Part shown: positions 17,608 to 25,097 of the stretch, one piece after another
Layout of the letters: every line of letters starts with the position of its first letter
Numbering within the stretch: position 1 is the stretch's first letter
Source: Alkalimarinus coralli
GTDB lineage: Bacteria; Pseudomonadota; Gammaproteobacteria; Pseudomonadales; Oleiphilaceae
DNA: 64,000 nucleotides
Direction of reading: 5' to 3'
Assembly: GCF_023650515.1 (NCBI RefSeq)
Contig: NZ_CP096016.1
Location: forward strand, 2,008,001 to 2,072,000
Position numbers and translations under genes: made by a program
Notes under the pieces: generated by a model
What the model was told of the DNA's origin: nothing
The model's input: the letters and a program-made list of their open reading frames with translations, nothing else
Database searches by the model: none

Positions 17608-18557
17608 ATAAGCCTCAAAGCTCAGCCCAAGGCGTGCTTCACTACTGTTTTTCGTGAAGTACGCAGATGCCCAAAATCGTTATCGTGGGGCGTTAGAGTA
17701 TCTTCCAACTAATGTGGCGGATAGCTTGCCTAGCAACTATGTGTTTCATACAGACTTTTGATTTCATGACCAGGGAAGACCGGTACATAAGCTATATGGT
17801 CGAAGTAACAAACTATGTTGTGGTTTCACTCTACTTATTCAAATCAAAACGGATGCAAAAGCGGTTTAGAAGAACCTAGGAGTAAATGGTTGTGCAGAGA
17901 AGTCTGATCAATTCAGAGAGTCCCACTTAAACGTTTTGTTATGCCAGTTATTTCTAATTGCAGCATAACGAGGTGGTGCGTAGACCATCCGTAGTGAAAA
18001 GGGGTCGTATTGGAATGGCAGCTACTTAAGCGTAACGGTGGGTGATTTCTAACATTATTTGGTGCGCAAGCGCATATAAGTTGTAGCCTTGATGAAAGGA
18101 GGCACGACTGTAATCAGGGTTGGGCTATTTAAGATGTCAGTGTGGCAGGCAGGCTCCTTGATTCCGCTGCATCACGGCTACAGGTATCTCGAAGTCTTTG
18201 GTGCGCAGCACATCCTATAAATTAGAACAACTTGGTTTTCTTAATGAATGCTGTGTTCGAGGGTTCCAGGTTGAAGTTGGTCTTGGTAGTTGATCACATC
18301 CACAGAGGCTTGGTCGTAGTTATAGGGTATGAACTTGGGCATCGAATGACTCCTTGTCAGGTGAAGCCATTCTATCAAAATTAGGGAGGAAGGGAGGTTA
18401 TTCTACAGCCTCAGCGTACAATAAAAGGCGAGCGGCGAGCAGCAGAGCGAGTCCAGCCCACGGCCCTTTGTGGGCGATCTTTGATTGCCTTGTTATATGC
18501 AGTTTGATAGAGTTTGTTTAACTATGTATTACAATGTTATGCAAATAGGTGGACATT
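17608..18557. other. Degenerate intergenic stretch with gene and IS debris
   Basis: No intact gene. Near 17655-17765 the plus strand has an open stretch reading KYADAQNRYRGALEYLPTN and on to VFHTDF, then a stop: probably the end of a lost gene I cannot name. At 17936-17942 and 17973-17978 GTTATGC and GCATAA form a short dyad of cassette-boundary style. The minus strand at 18241-18411 holds an IS1182-type remnant. At 18411-18501 lies a GC-rich imperfect palindrome ending TTGTTATATGC that resembles one side of an attC site. The rest shows nothing recognisable. Confidence 0.5.
18241..18411 (-). mobile_element. IS1182-type transposase remnant and terminal repeat
   Basis: From an ATG at 18342, with an AAGGAG ribosome site, the minus strand encodes 33 residues, MPKFIPYNYDQASVDVINYQ and then DQLQPGTLEHSIH, before a stop. 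This matches the N-terminal pattern of IS1182-family transposases as I know it (PGTLEH...). Upstream lies AGGCTGTAGAATAAC (18411-18397), probably the terminal inverted repeat. The rest of the transposase is gone, so this is a decayed end of an element. Confidence 0.5.
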
Positions 18558-18830
18558 ATGAAAACTGAAATGCTCAGTACGCGCATAGACCACGACACAA
18601 AATTAGCTTTCACTAATGTTTGTGAAGACATGGGGCTTAGCACCTCACAAGCCTTGAAGCTATTTGCAAAAGCTGTGATTAATTATGGTGGAATACCTTT
18701 TGAACTTAAAGCTAAAACACCAAATACTTTGACAGCAAGTGCAATTGATGAGCTTGAGGCAGGAAAAGGAAGTAAAGCTGAAACTGTTGAAGAGCTTTTT
18801 AACGATTTGGATATTGGCAGCTTAAAATAA
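18558..18830 (+). CDS. RelB/DinJ-family antitoxin, no toxin partner
   Basis: A 90-residue protein with an N-terminal ribbon-helix-helix, MKTEMLSTRIDHDTKLAFTN then VCEDMGLSTSQALKLFAKAV, the RelB/DinJ pattern. A GTG nine bases earlier is open, but the ATG at 18558 has the better ribosome site (AGGTGG). Normally a RelE or YafQ toxin gene follows directly; here a 65-bp attC-like hairpin follows and then an oppositely oriented gene, so the antitoxin is solitary. Such genes are frequent in integron cassettes. It may neutralise a toxin encoded elsewhere. Confidence 0.85.
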   Translation: MKTEMLSTRIDHDTKLAFTNVCEDMGLSTSQALKLFAKAVINYGGIPFELKAKTPNTLTASAIDELEAGKGSKAETVEELFNDLDIGSLK

Positions 18831-18894
18831 TGCTAACATAAAGCTACTACATGTCAGTAGACTGGTTGTCCACCTCAGGTCGTGTTGTTAGGTG
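18831..18894. repeat. attC-like imperfect palindrome
   Basis: The segment runs from TGCTAACA just after the relB-type stop to TGTTAGGT. Outer arms CTAACA/TGTTAG pair, and an inner CTACT/AGTAG pair is present. The right end GTTAGGT fits the integron core-site consensus GTTRRRY and its complement fits RYYYAAC. The internal L boxes are poor, so this is a weak candidate recombination site. Confidence 0.35.
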
Positions 18895-19302
18895 AATATC
18901 TACAACTCATTACTACCCTCCCAAAGGACTTCTTTACCTGTTGTATACGGATTTTCATTCGTTGGCTCCGCCCAATATAGAGTAATGGTAGCTTTTGGAT
19001 CATCTGATGATGACAAACTAAGTTCAATTCTTTCATCAAAGCAATTTGCAAGAATTATATATGGCCCTCTTGAACGGTATACACGAATTAACTCAGCATC
19101 CAGGAAAAGCAAACTATTTGGAATTTCTTTTCTAGAGATTTGTGTTTCATAGTTATCTTTCTCGTATTTTGAACTTAATTTTTGAATTTCAGAATAAACC
19201 GTTCCAAGCTGCTCAGACGATAATGATCGAGCATGAGCTACAGCAGGGTGAGACTCAGGAGCAATACATCCAAAACCATCATATTGAATCGCCCCTAGCA
19301 CA

Positions 19303-20178
19303 CTAGACAACTCCTAGTTTCACTTTCTGCTGTTCCTCATAGTCTTTTGGAGACAGCATTCCATTATTACCATGTTTACGAGTTGAGTTATAGAACATCT
19401 CTATGTAATCAAAAACATCACGACGGGCATCAGCTCTTGTCGCATAGATTCTTCGCCTAACCCTCTCTCTTTTTAAGAGCTGAAAAAAGCTTTCAGCAAC
19501 TGCATTATCGTAGCAATTGCCTCTACGACTCATGCTTTGTTTAAGATTATGTACATCTAAGAAGTTCACCCAGTCAGAGCTTGTAAATTGGCTTCCTTGG
19601 TCAGAATGAATAAGAACCCTGTTTACGGGCTTTCGCCTCCATACAGCCATTAAAAGTGCATTTAGCACTAAGCTGGCCTCCATCCTAGAGTCCATCGACC
19701 ACCCCACAACTTGCCTGGAGTACAAGTCAATCACCACCGCTAGATACAACCAGCCTTCGTGAGTTCTAATGTAGGTGATATCAGTTACCCAAACCATATC
19801 AGGCGTCTCAACCGAGAACTCTCGGTTAAGGTGGTTTGGGGCGGCCTCAGCGACAGCTCCACTTGATGAGCCGGGTCTTTTCCGGTAACCGACCTGGGCT
19901 TTTATTCCTTCAACCCTAGCTAAACGAGCAACCCTATTTTTACCAACATGCTCACCGACTTCTCGTAGGTCTGAGTGAATCTTCCTATAGCCATAAACAC
20001 ACCCACTCTCTAGCCAAAATTGTTTTATCAATCCTGTTAAACGTTGATCCTCTTTGGCTTTTTTTGATAACGGCTGCTTTAACCACGCGTAATAGCCGCT
20101 ACGATTTACCTTCATGGTTTTACAGAGCAGGCTCAAAGGAAAGTCGTTTTGGTTAGTCCGAATAAAGGTGTATCTCAC
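19303..20178 (-). CDS. IS3-family transposase OrfB (DDE integrase domain)
   Basis: The 291-residue catalytic part. The DDE residues are in VWVTDITYIRTHEGWLYLAV (Asp), LIHSDQGSQFTS (Asp) and CYDNAVAESFFQLLKRERV (Glu), followed by YIEMFYNSTRKHGNNGMLSP, all standard for IS3 OrfB. The annotated GTG start at 20178 overlaps the orfA stop by four bases, but the active enzyme is normally an OrfAB fusion made by -1 slippage at 20214-20208, into this frame. Confidence 0.95.
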   Translation of the reverse strand: MRYTFIRTNQNDFPLSLLCKTMKVNRSGYYAWLKQPLSKKAKEDQRLTGLIKQFWLESGCVYGYRKIHSDLREVGEHVGKNRVARLARVEGIKAQVGYRKRPGSSSGAVAEAAPNHLNREFSVETPDMVWVTDITYIRTHEGWLYLAVVIDLYSRQVVGWSMDSRMEASLVLNALLMAVWRRKPVNRVLIHSDQGSQFTSSDWVNFLDVHNLKQSMSRRGNCYDNAVAESFFQLLKRERVRRRIYATRADARRDVFDYIEMFYNSTRKHGNNGMLSPKDYEEQQKVKLGVV

Positions 20179-20456
20179 TCGGACTCTTTTGCGAAGTACA
20201 CCGTGGCCTTTTTTAGAATATCTCTTTCTTGGGTAACCCTTTTTAACTCGGCTCTTAAACGTCTCAGTTCAGACTGGGTGTCGTCTTCAGATACTCGCTG
20301 CTCTTTGGGTTTCTCATACTTGCGAACCCAGTTATAGAGACTTTTACCTGAAACGCCCAAGCGTGCAGCAACATCAGCAACGGAGTGCCCAGCAACAATT
20401 ACTTGATTGGCAGCTTCTTCTTTGAATTCTTCGGTAAATCTTCGGCGTGTAGTCAT
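20175..20456 (-). CDS. IS3-family transposase OrfA (helix-turn-helix)
   Basis: A 93-residue DNA-binding part: RRRFTEEFKEEAANQVIVAG, then a helix-turn-helix SVADVAARLGVSGKSLYNWV, then a leucine-zipper-like tail SELRRLRAELKRVTQERDIL. This is the standard IS3 OrfA layout. It sits in the -1 overlap arrangement with OrfB and presumably binds the terminal repeats. Confidence 0.94.
   Translation of the reverse strand: MTTRRRFTEEFKEEAANQVIVAGHSVADVAARLGVSGKSLYNWVRKYEKPKEQRVSEDDTQSELRRLRAELKRVTQERDILKKATVYFAKESE
20208..20214 (-). other. Programmed -1 frameshift site (A AAA AAG)
   Basis: On the minus strand orfA codons CTA AAA AAG contain the heptamer A AAA AAG. Slipping back one base enters the orfB frame with no stop between, giving the OrfAB transposase. 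This is the usual IS3-family arrangement. Confidence 0.8.
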
Positions 20457-20635
20457 GTATCCTCCATTAGTTCATTTTTACCATGGAGAGTGTCTATTAC
20501 GCTAGGGGCGATTCATATGGATCACCATCGCACCCTGCTAGGCCTAAGCACATCAATATGAAGACCAATTTAGTGTAAATGCATTTATATTGCATAGTCT
20601 CAAGGCCACTCGCTCAAAAGACACCCATATTAACA

Positions 20636-20735
20636 GTTAGGTGAAAGAGGCTTATCAGGCACTGGGTTACCAACGTCATAGAGGGTTGCAACGTTGTAGG
20701 GAGTTATTGTCAGCCTGATAACGTGTTTTTCTAAC
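20636..20735. repeat. Nested imperfect palindrome
   Basis: Three nested pairs share one centre: GTTAG (20636-20640) with CTAAC (20731-20735), TTATCAGGC (20652-20660) with GCCTGATAA (20713-20721), and CAACGT (20671-20676) with ACGTTG (20691-20696). The whole could form a 100-nt hairpin in DNA or RNA. It lies in the cassette-like zone, but the outer ends have the reverse polarity to a normal attC site. Nothing codes here. Confidence 0.6.
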
Positions 20736-20757
20736 GCCCCCTTACCTACCAAGATGA

Positions 20758-20863
20758 TCAGGCTTTCGCCTGAGGATTCATAACGACCTCAGACTGACGG
20801 ATTTATCGTCAACCTTACAAAATGTCTATCAGACCCCAACAGGAACCAAGTAATGACCTGTTG
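20758..20863. repeat. Three successive short hairpins
   Basis: TCAGGC-TTTC-GCCTGA (20758-20773), TGACG-GATTTAT-CGTCA (20795-20811) and CAACAGG-N13-CCTGTTG (20837-20863) are all perfect. They follow the stop of the minus-strand lipoprotein gene at 20925. The first repeats the ATCAGGC word of the neighbouring nested palindrome. They could end transcription (no U run), or belong to a structured RNA or a recombination site. Confidence 0.5.
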
Positions 20864-20924
20864 ACTTACTCTTTTTCACATTATTGAGAGCGAAATATCG
20901 AATGGATGATGAAATATTGATTTT

Positions 20925-21287
20925 TTATAGCGTGAGTGTCTTGTTAGTGTTTTTAGGTTGAGCCTTGCAGTCATTGCCTTCTCTACTCCAATTCGTAATA
21001 ACCCTTGATGAACTCACAGTAAATCGTGTCACACACCTGAATAGTATCTCTCGTTGATTGTATGGCGCTGTTGTGTGATTTTTTAAATGAACTGCACTTC
21101 TCGCTTTATACTCGATAATTTGATCACCGTTCACTAAACCATAACCGCTTTGAGGCGCACCCCAAGAGCGAATGAGGCTATCTAAATCAGACCCTAACCA
21201 AGTATCAAGTGCTTGATCGTGATTCACTTTTGTTGCGCAGCTAGATAGAAATATTGATAGTATAATGACGAGTTTTTTAATTTTCAC
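20925..21287 (-). CDS. Small predicted lipoprotein
   Basis: A 120-residue protein: MKIKKLVIILSIFLSSCATK has a basic start, a hydrophobic core and lipobox LSSC (Cys17). The mature part has ALDTWLGSDLDSLIRSWGAP, a motif I have met in small gammaproteobacterial lipoproteins of unknown role. Two cysteines (FRCVTRF, GNDCKA) could form a disulfide. It is in the same orientation as the 65-residue membrane protein gene just upstream (26 bases) and may share a transcript. No function assigned. Confidence 0.7.
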   Translation of the reverse strand: MKIKKLVIILSIFLSSCATKVNHDQALDTWLGSDLDSLIRSWGAPQSGYGLVNGDQIIEYKARSAVHLKNHTTAPYNQREILFRCVTRFTVSSSRVITNWSREGNDCKAQPKNTNKTLTL

Positions 21288-21312
21288 AACAACAATCCTT
21301 GTGTTTTTAGTG

Positions 21313-21510
21313 TTATTTTTCGATTTCTTCTGGGTTTGATCTTATATACTTATGAATGAAATAGCCCACAGCCAAATAAAAGCTAGTGAGTATAAGTGAC
21401 CCGCCAAGACTTAGATCGTCAAAAGCCCCTTGAAAGTATATGCCGATAGTACCTGTAATACAAAAGCCAATAAAAGTAGACCAAAATGCTATTCTTTGGT
21501 TTTTATTCAT
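21313..21510 (-). CDS. Small two-helix membrane protein
   Basis: A 65-residue protein beginning MNKNQRIAFWSTFIGFCITG with two membrane helices (about 9-27 and 36-53) and a charged tail (SNPEEIEK). The start follows a weak purine-rich region (AAAGGGAAA). I do not recognise it. It precedes the small lipoprotein gene. Both lie between an attC-like element and a hairpin zone, consistent with one mobile cassette. Confidence 0.65.
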   Translation of the reverse strand: MNKNQRIAFWSTFIGFCITGTIGIYFQGAFDDLSLGGSLILTSFYLAVGYFIHKYIRSNPEEIEK

Positions 21511-21660
21511 GTTTTATTTCCCTTTAAAACACTAGCGCACGTACGTAAATTTAAAATAAAAAGTAGAGGTAAAACCTATCTACTTTTCACGTAGTAGCGC
21601 CATCTTTAGTCTATTTTATGTTCAATATCACTTGAACAATATCCAATTTAGTTATTCTAC

Positions 21661-21770
21661 AGCCTGAACGCCCCGCTAAACGGCGAAGAAATGGCGGCGG
21701 CGGTTCTGCGTGTTTTTGCAAAACGGATTACAGCATTGCGGCGTCCGAGTTGAGCGCGTTGTATGCTGAA
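21661..21770 (-). repeat. Candidate attC site (integron cassette recombination site)
   Basis: Read on the minus strand, just after the yoeB-type stop, it starts GCATACAACGCGCTCAACTC, passes through a GC-rich middle and ends CGCCGTTTAGCGGGGCGTTC AGGC. The outer boxes ACAACGC and GCGTTCAG pair, and the L boxes GCTCAACTCGG and CCGTTTAGC pair with the unpaired extra bases expected in attC. The length (about 105-110 bp) and the position directly after a toxin-antitoxin module are typical of chromosomal integron cassettes. No integrase lies in the window. Confidence 0.6.
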
Positions 21771-21782
21771 CAAACGTTGCCA

Positions 21783-22049
21783 TTATTCATAATGTGTCCA
21801 CATACGCAGAATTTTTATGACTTTTTGCTCTTCGTAAACTTGGTACACAATCCGATGCTGAATATTAATACGGCGCGACATTGCACCAGATAAATCACCA
21901 ACCAATTTTTCAAATGGCGGTGGGTTTTCAAAAGGATTATTTTCGATAATTTCTAGCAAATACTTTGCTTTACTTTTTAGACCCGAGGACGCAAGTTTCT
22001 TTGCATCTTTTTGAGCTTGCTTGGTATACACGAGTTCCCAACTCACCAA
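21783..22049 (-). CDS. YoeB/Txe-family toxin (mRNA interferase)
   Basis: An 88-residue protein, MVSWELVYTKQAQKDAKKLA, with NPFENPPPFEKLVGDLSGAM, SRRINIQHRIVYQVYEEQKV and a C-terminal RMWTHYE. This is the RelE-fold YoeB/Txe pattern, including the terminal His-Tyr. Such toxins cleave mRNA on the ribosome. Its start overlaps the antitoxin gene by seven bases. The attC-like site follows directly. Confidence 0.93.
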   Translation of the reverse strand: MVSWELVYTKQAQKDAKKLASSGLKSKAKYLLEIIENNPFENPPPFEKLVGDLSGAMSRRINIQHRIVYQVYEEQKVIKILRMWTHYE

Positions 22050-22285
22050 TCAAGCTCCTTAGAACAGTTTTCAATAGGCTCTTCCATTCCTTGTTGAATA
22101 CTTTCTCTCATGCCCGGAACAGTTAAAAGATAAAGGGTTTCTTGAATTGATTCCCAGTCTTCACTGGAAACTAATACAGCACTATTTCTTTTGCCTGAAA
22201 TAGTTATTGGCTGATGAGTTTCTGAAGTTTGATCTAATAGCCTGTACAAATTTGCCCTAGCTTCACTTGCCGTAAGAGTTTTCAT
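22043..22285 (-). CDS. YefM/Phd-family antitoxin
   Basis: An 80-residue protein, MKTLTASEARANLYRLLDQT, with ITISGKRNSAVLVSSEDWES, the Phd/YefM DNA-binding pattern, and an acidic C-terminus that should bind the toxin. It has a good ribosome site (AGGAG). It is the first gene of the toxin-antitoxin pair and should repress the shared promoter. Confidence 0.93.
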   Translation of the reverse strand: MKTLTASEARANLYRLLDQTSETHQPITISGKRNSAVLVSSEDWESIQETLYLLTVPGMRESIQQGMEEPIENCSKELDW

Positions 22286-22517
22286 TACTATTCTCCTAAA
22301 CAGAGAACAACATCGTACGCCTAAACGTACGTAACGGCAAGATTAGTTTTTAAAACTAAAGCTCATTCATGGGAGCCTTCCCAAAAAACCTATTCCCAGA
22401 AACTCAGAAATACCTTTTTTGAAACACCCACACCAATTTAATCATTATCAGCCAATTAGAGCACTTTTCTACATTGCGGCCAACAGTTTAAAAGAAGCTC
22501 TCAGAAGTACTTTTATA

Positions 22518-22892
22518 TCAAACCCTAGCTGTTCGTGAGTTTTTCCACCCAAGCCACAATATTACGGCGATCAAGGCTTCTAGTATGGCTAACACTATTA
22601 ACTCTCCGCTAGCACCAAAGCGATATAAGGCAATAAGCCTGAATGACAGTAGACTGGTTGAAAAAATGGCTGAGAAGTATAGGGCCGCTTCGGTATACGC
22701 TTTCACGAAAGAGCTTATGATCATTGCAAGCCCTAACCCGACCTGCAAACCACCATATACGGTAAAGAATTCCCCCTTCCCGATCATATTTATTAGCTCA
22801 AGCCCCAAGAAATTCGATGCCAGGGCAGGCTGAAACGTACACCAGGCACCAGACAATAGATATAACGAGCCAATCCATCTTAATTTATGCAT
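22518..22892 (-). CDS. DUF4345-like small membrane protein
   Basis: A 124-residue protein of four predicted helices. It starts MHKLRWIGSLYLLSGAWCTF and has MIGKGEFFTVYGGLQVGLGL, where the acidic residue and YGG in the second helix are typical of DUF4345-type proteins. Function unknown. It stands alone, 118 bases from the IS66-family left end. Confidence 0.65.
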   Translation of the reverse strand: MHKLRWIGSLYLLSGAWCTFQPALASNFLGLELINMIGKGEFFTVYGGLQVGLGLAMIISSFVKAYTEAALYFSAIFSTSLLSFRLIALYRFGASGELIVLAILEALIAVILWLGWKNSRTARV

Positions 22893-23040
22893 ATCAACTC
22901 CACTTACACGAAATTTAGTGCTATCCCACTTAGTTCACCCGCGCTTGACCATTCAGCCAATATACGGTTTACCCAGACAAATGGATCTTTTTATTGCCAG
23001 ATTATGATCCGTAAGCGCCAATAAATCCGCCTACTAACCC

Positions 23041-24696
23041 CTAACCATACTGCGGCACATTTTTTGAAAAAGGCTCCTGGTCAACATTCCAAGGCAAGAG
23101 TGCTTCTAATTTCTCTACGGTATCAGCATCGGCAATGTTCAATAGTACGTGTCGTATGTAGGCATATGGCTCCAGCCCGTTTGCCTTTGCTGTTTCTACC
23201 AGGCTGTAACAGGCTGCACTTGCGCAAGCACCTTTAGGCGTATCGGCAAAAAGCCAGGCTCTTCTTCCTACGGCAAAAGGTCTGATAGCATTTTCTGCCA
23301 ATGCATTGCTGATATTAAGACGACCATCTTCACAATAAGCGATTAGATAATCCCATTGATTTAAGCAGTAATTGATGGCGGTGTATGTTTGGCTGTCTTT
23401 TAGCACTTTGCCTTTGTTCTGCTTCAGCCACAGCTTGAACTCTTCAAGCAAGGGTAAACTCTTTTCCTGCCGGATACGATTTTTCTCTGATACATCCAAC
23501 TCTTTTATGGACTTCTCAACGGCATAAAGCTTTCGTATTTGCAACACGGCTTGTTCTGCCTTACTTCGTTTGGCGCCTTTCTTTTTTGTGGGCGCTGCAC
23601 GAACAGCTTCAACAAATTTTCTCCGGCAATGGTCCCAGCAACCAATGCGGATAATGTCATTTTCTTCGCACACTTTGTTGTAGCCTGCATAACCATCTGT
23701 CTGCAGGAAACCACAAAAACCTTCCAACAGTCGAACAGGCACGTCACCGGAACGCGATGTATCATATTCAAATAACACTACCGGGGTATCGGGTGGCCCA
23801 CCTCTGACCACCCACATCCACTTATCAGAGGTGGCGGGTTTCCCGCTTTCTTTCAGTACTTGTATTCGGCTTTCATCAGCTTGCAGGTAATCGCTTTCAA
23901 GTTGGACTTCCCGCATCAGGTTGATCAACGGCTTGAATACATTCTCCAGACGGATTACCCAGTTAGCCATATTGGTACGACTCACATCGGCACCATACCG
24001 TTTTAAGATGTTTTCGGTACGATACAGTGGTAAGCCATCGGCATACTTGGCTGTTACAATGTGAGCAAGTAAAGAAGGGGTAGCAAAACACTTTCCCAAT
24101 GGGTGAGTTGGTCGTTGGGCCGCGATGATGGATTCCTCGCCATCATCCTCGAAGACGGCCTTCTCCTGCCAAAATTCGAGGACCTTCAACTGAGCAGGAA
24201 TAAACTCCAGCTCTTCTTTCACTTTAGTGAAGAAGGTTTTGATAGCATCCGCTTTGTCTTCATCGGACAGACGCAGAAAGATCTGCTCACGGGGGAGTTT
24301 GTCGGAAAAGCCACGGTTTCGCTTTTTCTTACGTGGAATCACCCGATCTTCTTCGGGAACGTCATCTTCCAACTCAACAAGCGCTTCTTCCAGTTCGACC
24401 TCATCGAAGAAGTCTCCCTGCCAGGGCATCTTTTCACTGCTGGCAGCAAACTTTCTCAAGGTGGCCAGACGCAATTGTTCTTCCATTAGCTGGATAGTCT
24501 TTTGCTGCTTGTTGATGAGTTTTTCTTTGTCGCCCAGGTGTTTTTGCTGGGCGTTGAGGAGGGTGTCTTTTTCTTCGAGTTGGCGATCTTGCTCCTCAAT
24601 TTTTTGATTCTTTTCGGCTAACAACGCAAGCAGCTCCTGAACAGTTGGAGCCGCGTCATTGCGTTGATTTTGCTGAGTTTTTATCGCCTTTTTCAT
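23041..24696 (-). CDS. IS66-family transposase TnpC
   Basis: A 551-residue DDE transposase. It has an N-terminal coiled coil (about 20-80), a zinc-ribbon-like region, then the catalytic core with YLQADESRIQVLKESGKPAT (first Asp), GFLQTDGYAGYNKVC (second Asp) and LNISNALAENAIRPFAVGRR (Glu), followed by the short C-terminal IS66 domain (HVLLNIADADTVEKLEALLP). Full length for the family. Confidence 0.96.
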   Translation of the reverse strand: MKKAIKTQQNQRNDAAPTVQELLALLAEKNQKIEEQDRQLEEKDTLLNAQQKHLGDKEKLINKQQKTIQLMEEQLRLATLRKFAASSEKMPWQGDFFDEVELEEALVELEDDVPEEDRVIPRKKKRNRGFSDKLPREQIFLRLSDEDKADAIKTFFTKVKEELEFIPAQLKVLEFWQEKAVFEDDGEESIIAAQRPTHPLGKCFATPSLLAHIVTAKYADGLPLYRTENILKRYGADVSRTNMANWVIRLENVFKPLINLMREVQLESDYLQADESRIQVLKESGKPATSDKWMWVVRGGPPDTPVVLFEYDTSRSGDVPVRLLEGFCGFLQTDGYAGYNKVCEENDIIRIGCWDHCRRKFVEAVRAAPTKKKGAKRSKAEQAVLQIRKLYAVEKSIKELDVSEKNRIRQEKSLPLLEEFKLWLKQNKGKVLKDSQTYTAINYCLNQWDYLIAYCEDGRLNISNALAENAIRPFAVGRRAWLFADTPKGACASAACYSLVETAKANGLEPYAYIRHVLLNIADADTVEKLEALLPWNVDQEPFSKNVPQYG

Positions 24697-24731
24697 AGCG
24701 CGAATTATAGCATACGAGCGATAAAAAGACG

Positions 24732-25097
24732 CTAAAACACTGATTCATAATGCAGTTTTTTATGCCCTTTCATCAGGCTAATGTCATAACCATCAAGCAG
24801 CCAGTTAATCTGTTGACCGGAAAGAGAAATGACGTCTTCACCATGGCGAGGCCAACGAAACTTTTCTTCAGCAAGGGATTTGTAATAGAGCACAAAACCA
24901 TTATTCTCCCAGAAAAGGCATTTGATTTTATTGCGCTGTCGGTTGGTAAACGCATAAAGCGCACCGTCAAATGGATTATGCGCCAACTCCTGTTCGACAA
25001 GTGCTGAAAGCCCTCGTATGCTTTTCCGGAAATCAACGGGATCGCGATACAGAAAAATGGCGGGCATCTCGTAACTGGGGCGAAAGTAGTGCGTCAT
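24732..25097 (-). CDS. IS66-family accessory protein TnpB
   Basis: A 121-residue protein with YRDPVDFRKSIRGLSALVEQ, ALYAFTNRQRNKIKCLFWEN and NGFVLYYKSLAEEKFRWPR, the standard IS66 Orf2 pattern. It is required for transposition together with TnpA and TnpC. Its start overlaps the tnpA stop by four bases. Confidence 0.96.
   Translation of the reverse strand: MTHYFRPSYEMPAIFLYRDPVDFRKSIRGLSALVEQELAHNPFDGALYAFTNRQRNKIKCLFWENNGFVLYYKSLAEEKFRWPRHGEDVISLSGQQINWLLDGYDISLMKGHKKLHYESVF

Larger units (their letters stand above)
19285..20515 (-). mobile_element. IS3-family insertion sequence, complete
   Basis: The element is 1231 bp. Both tips read TGAATCGCCCCTAG inward (left 19285-19298, right complement 20502-20515), and the next bases are also related (TAGACA). 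Flanking TAT at 19282-19284 and 20516-20518 is a 3-bp target duplication, as expected for IS3. It carries overlapping orfA and orfB with an A6G slippage site. It interrupts a lipoprotein gene. Everything needed for transposition appears intact. Confidence 0.9.
18900..20595 (-). pseudogene. Small lipoprotein gene split by the IS3-family insertion
   Basis: Joining 20595-20516 to 19284-18900 across the insertion, and removing one copy of the TAT duplication, restores one open frame. It begins MQYKCIYTKLVFILMCLGLA with lipobox LAGC, continues GCDGDPYDGFGCIAPESHPA, and ends EVLWEGSNEL. The intact product would be about 153 residues and lipid-anchored. I know no function. The right-hand fragment is promoter-proximal, so only about 26 residues remain attached to the start; the rest could be read only from a start inside the IS (the 19310 frame). 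Confidence 0.75.

Noticed and set aside
20731-20863. Second classical attC site on the minus strand ending GCGTTAGA
   Set aside because: An R'-like box is present, but no matching R'' and L boxes at a suitable distance; described as a hairpin zone instead.
24103-24607. Two plus-strand ORFs of about 127 codons inside the IS66-family element
   Set aside because: Antisense shadows of tnpC, caused by its coiled-coil codon composition.
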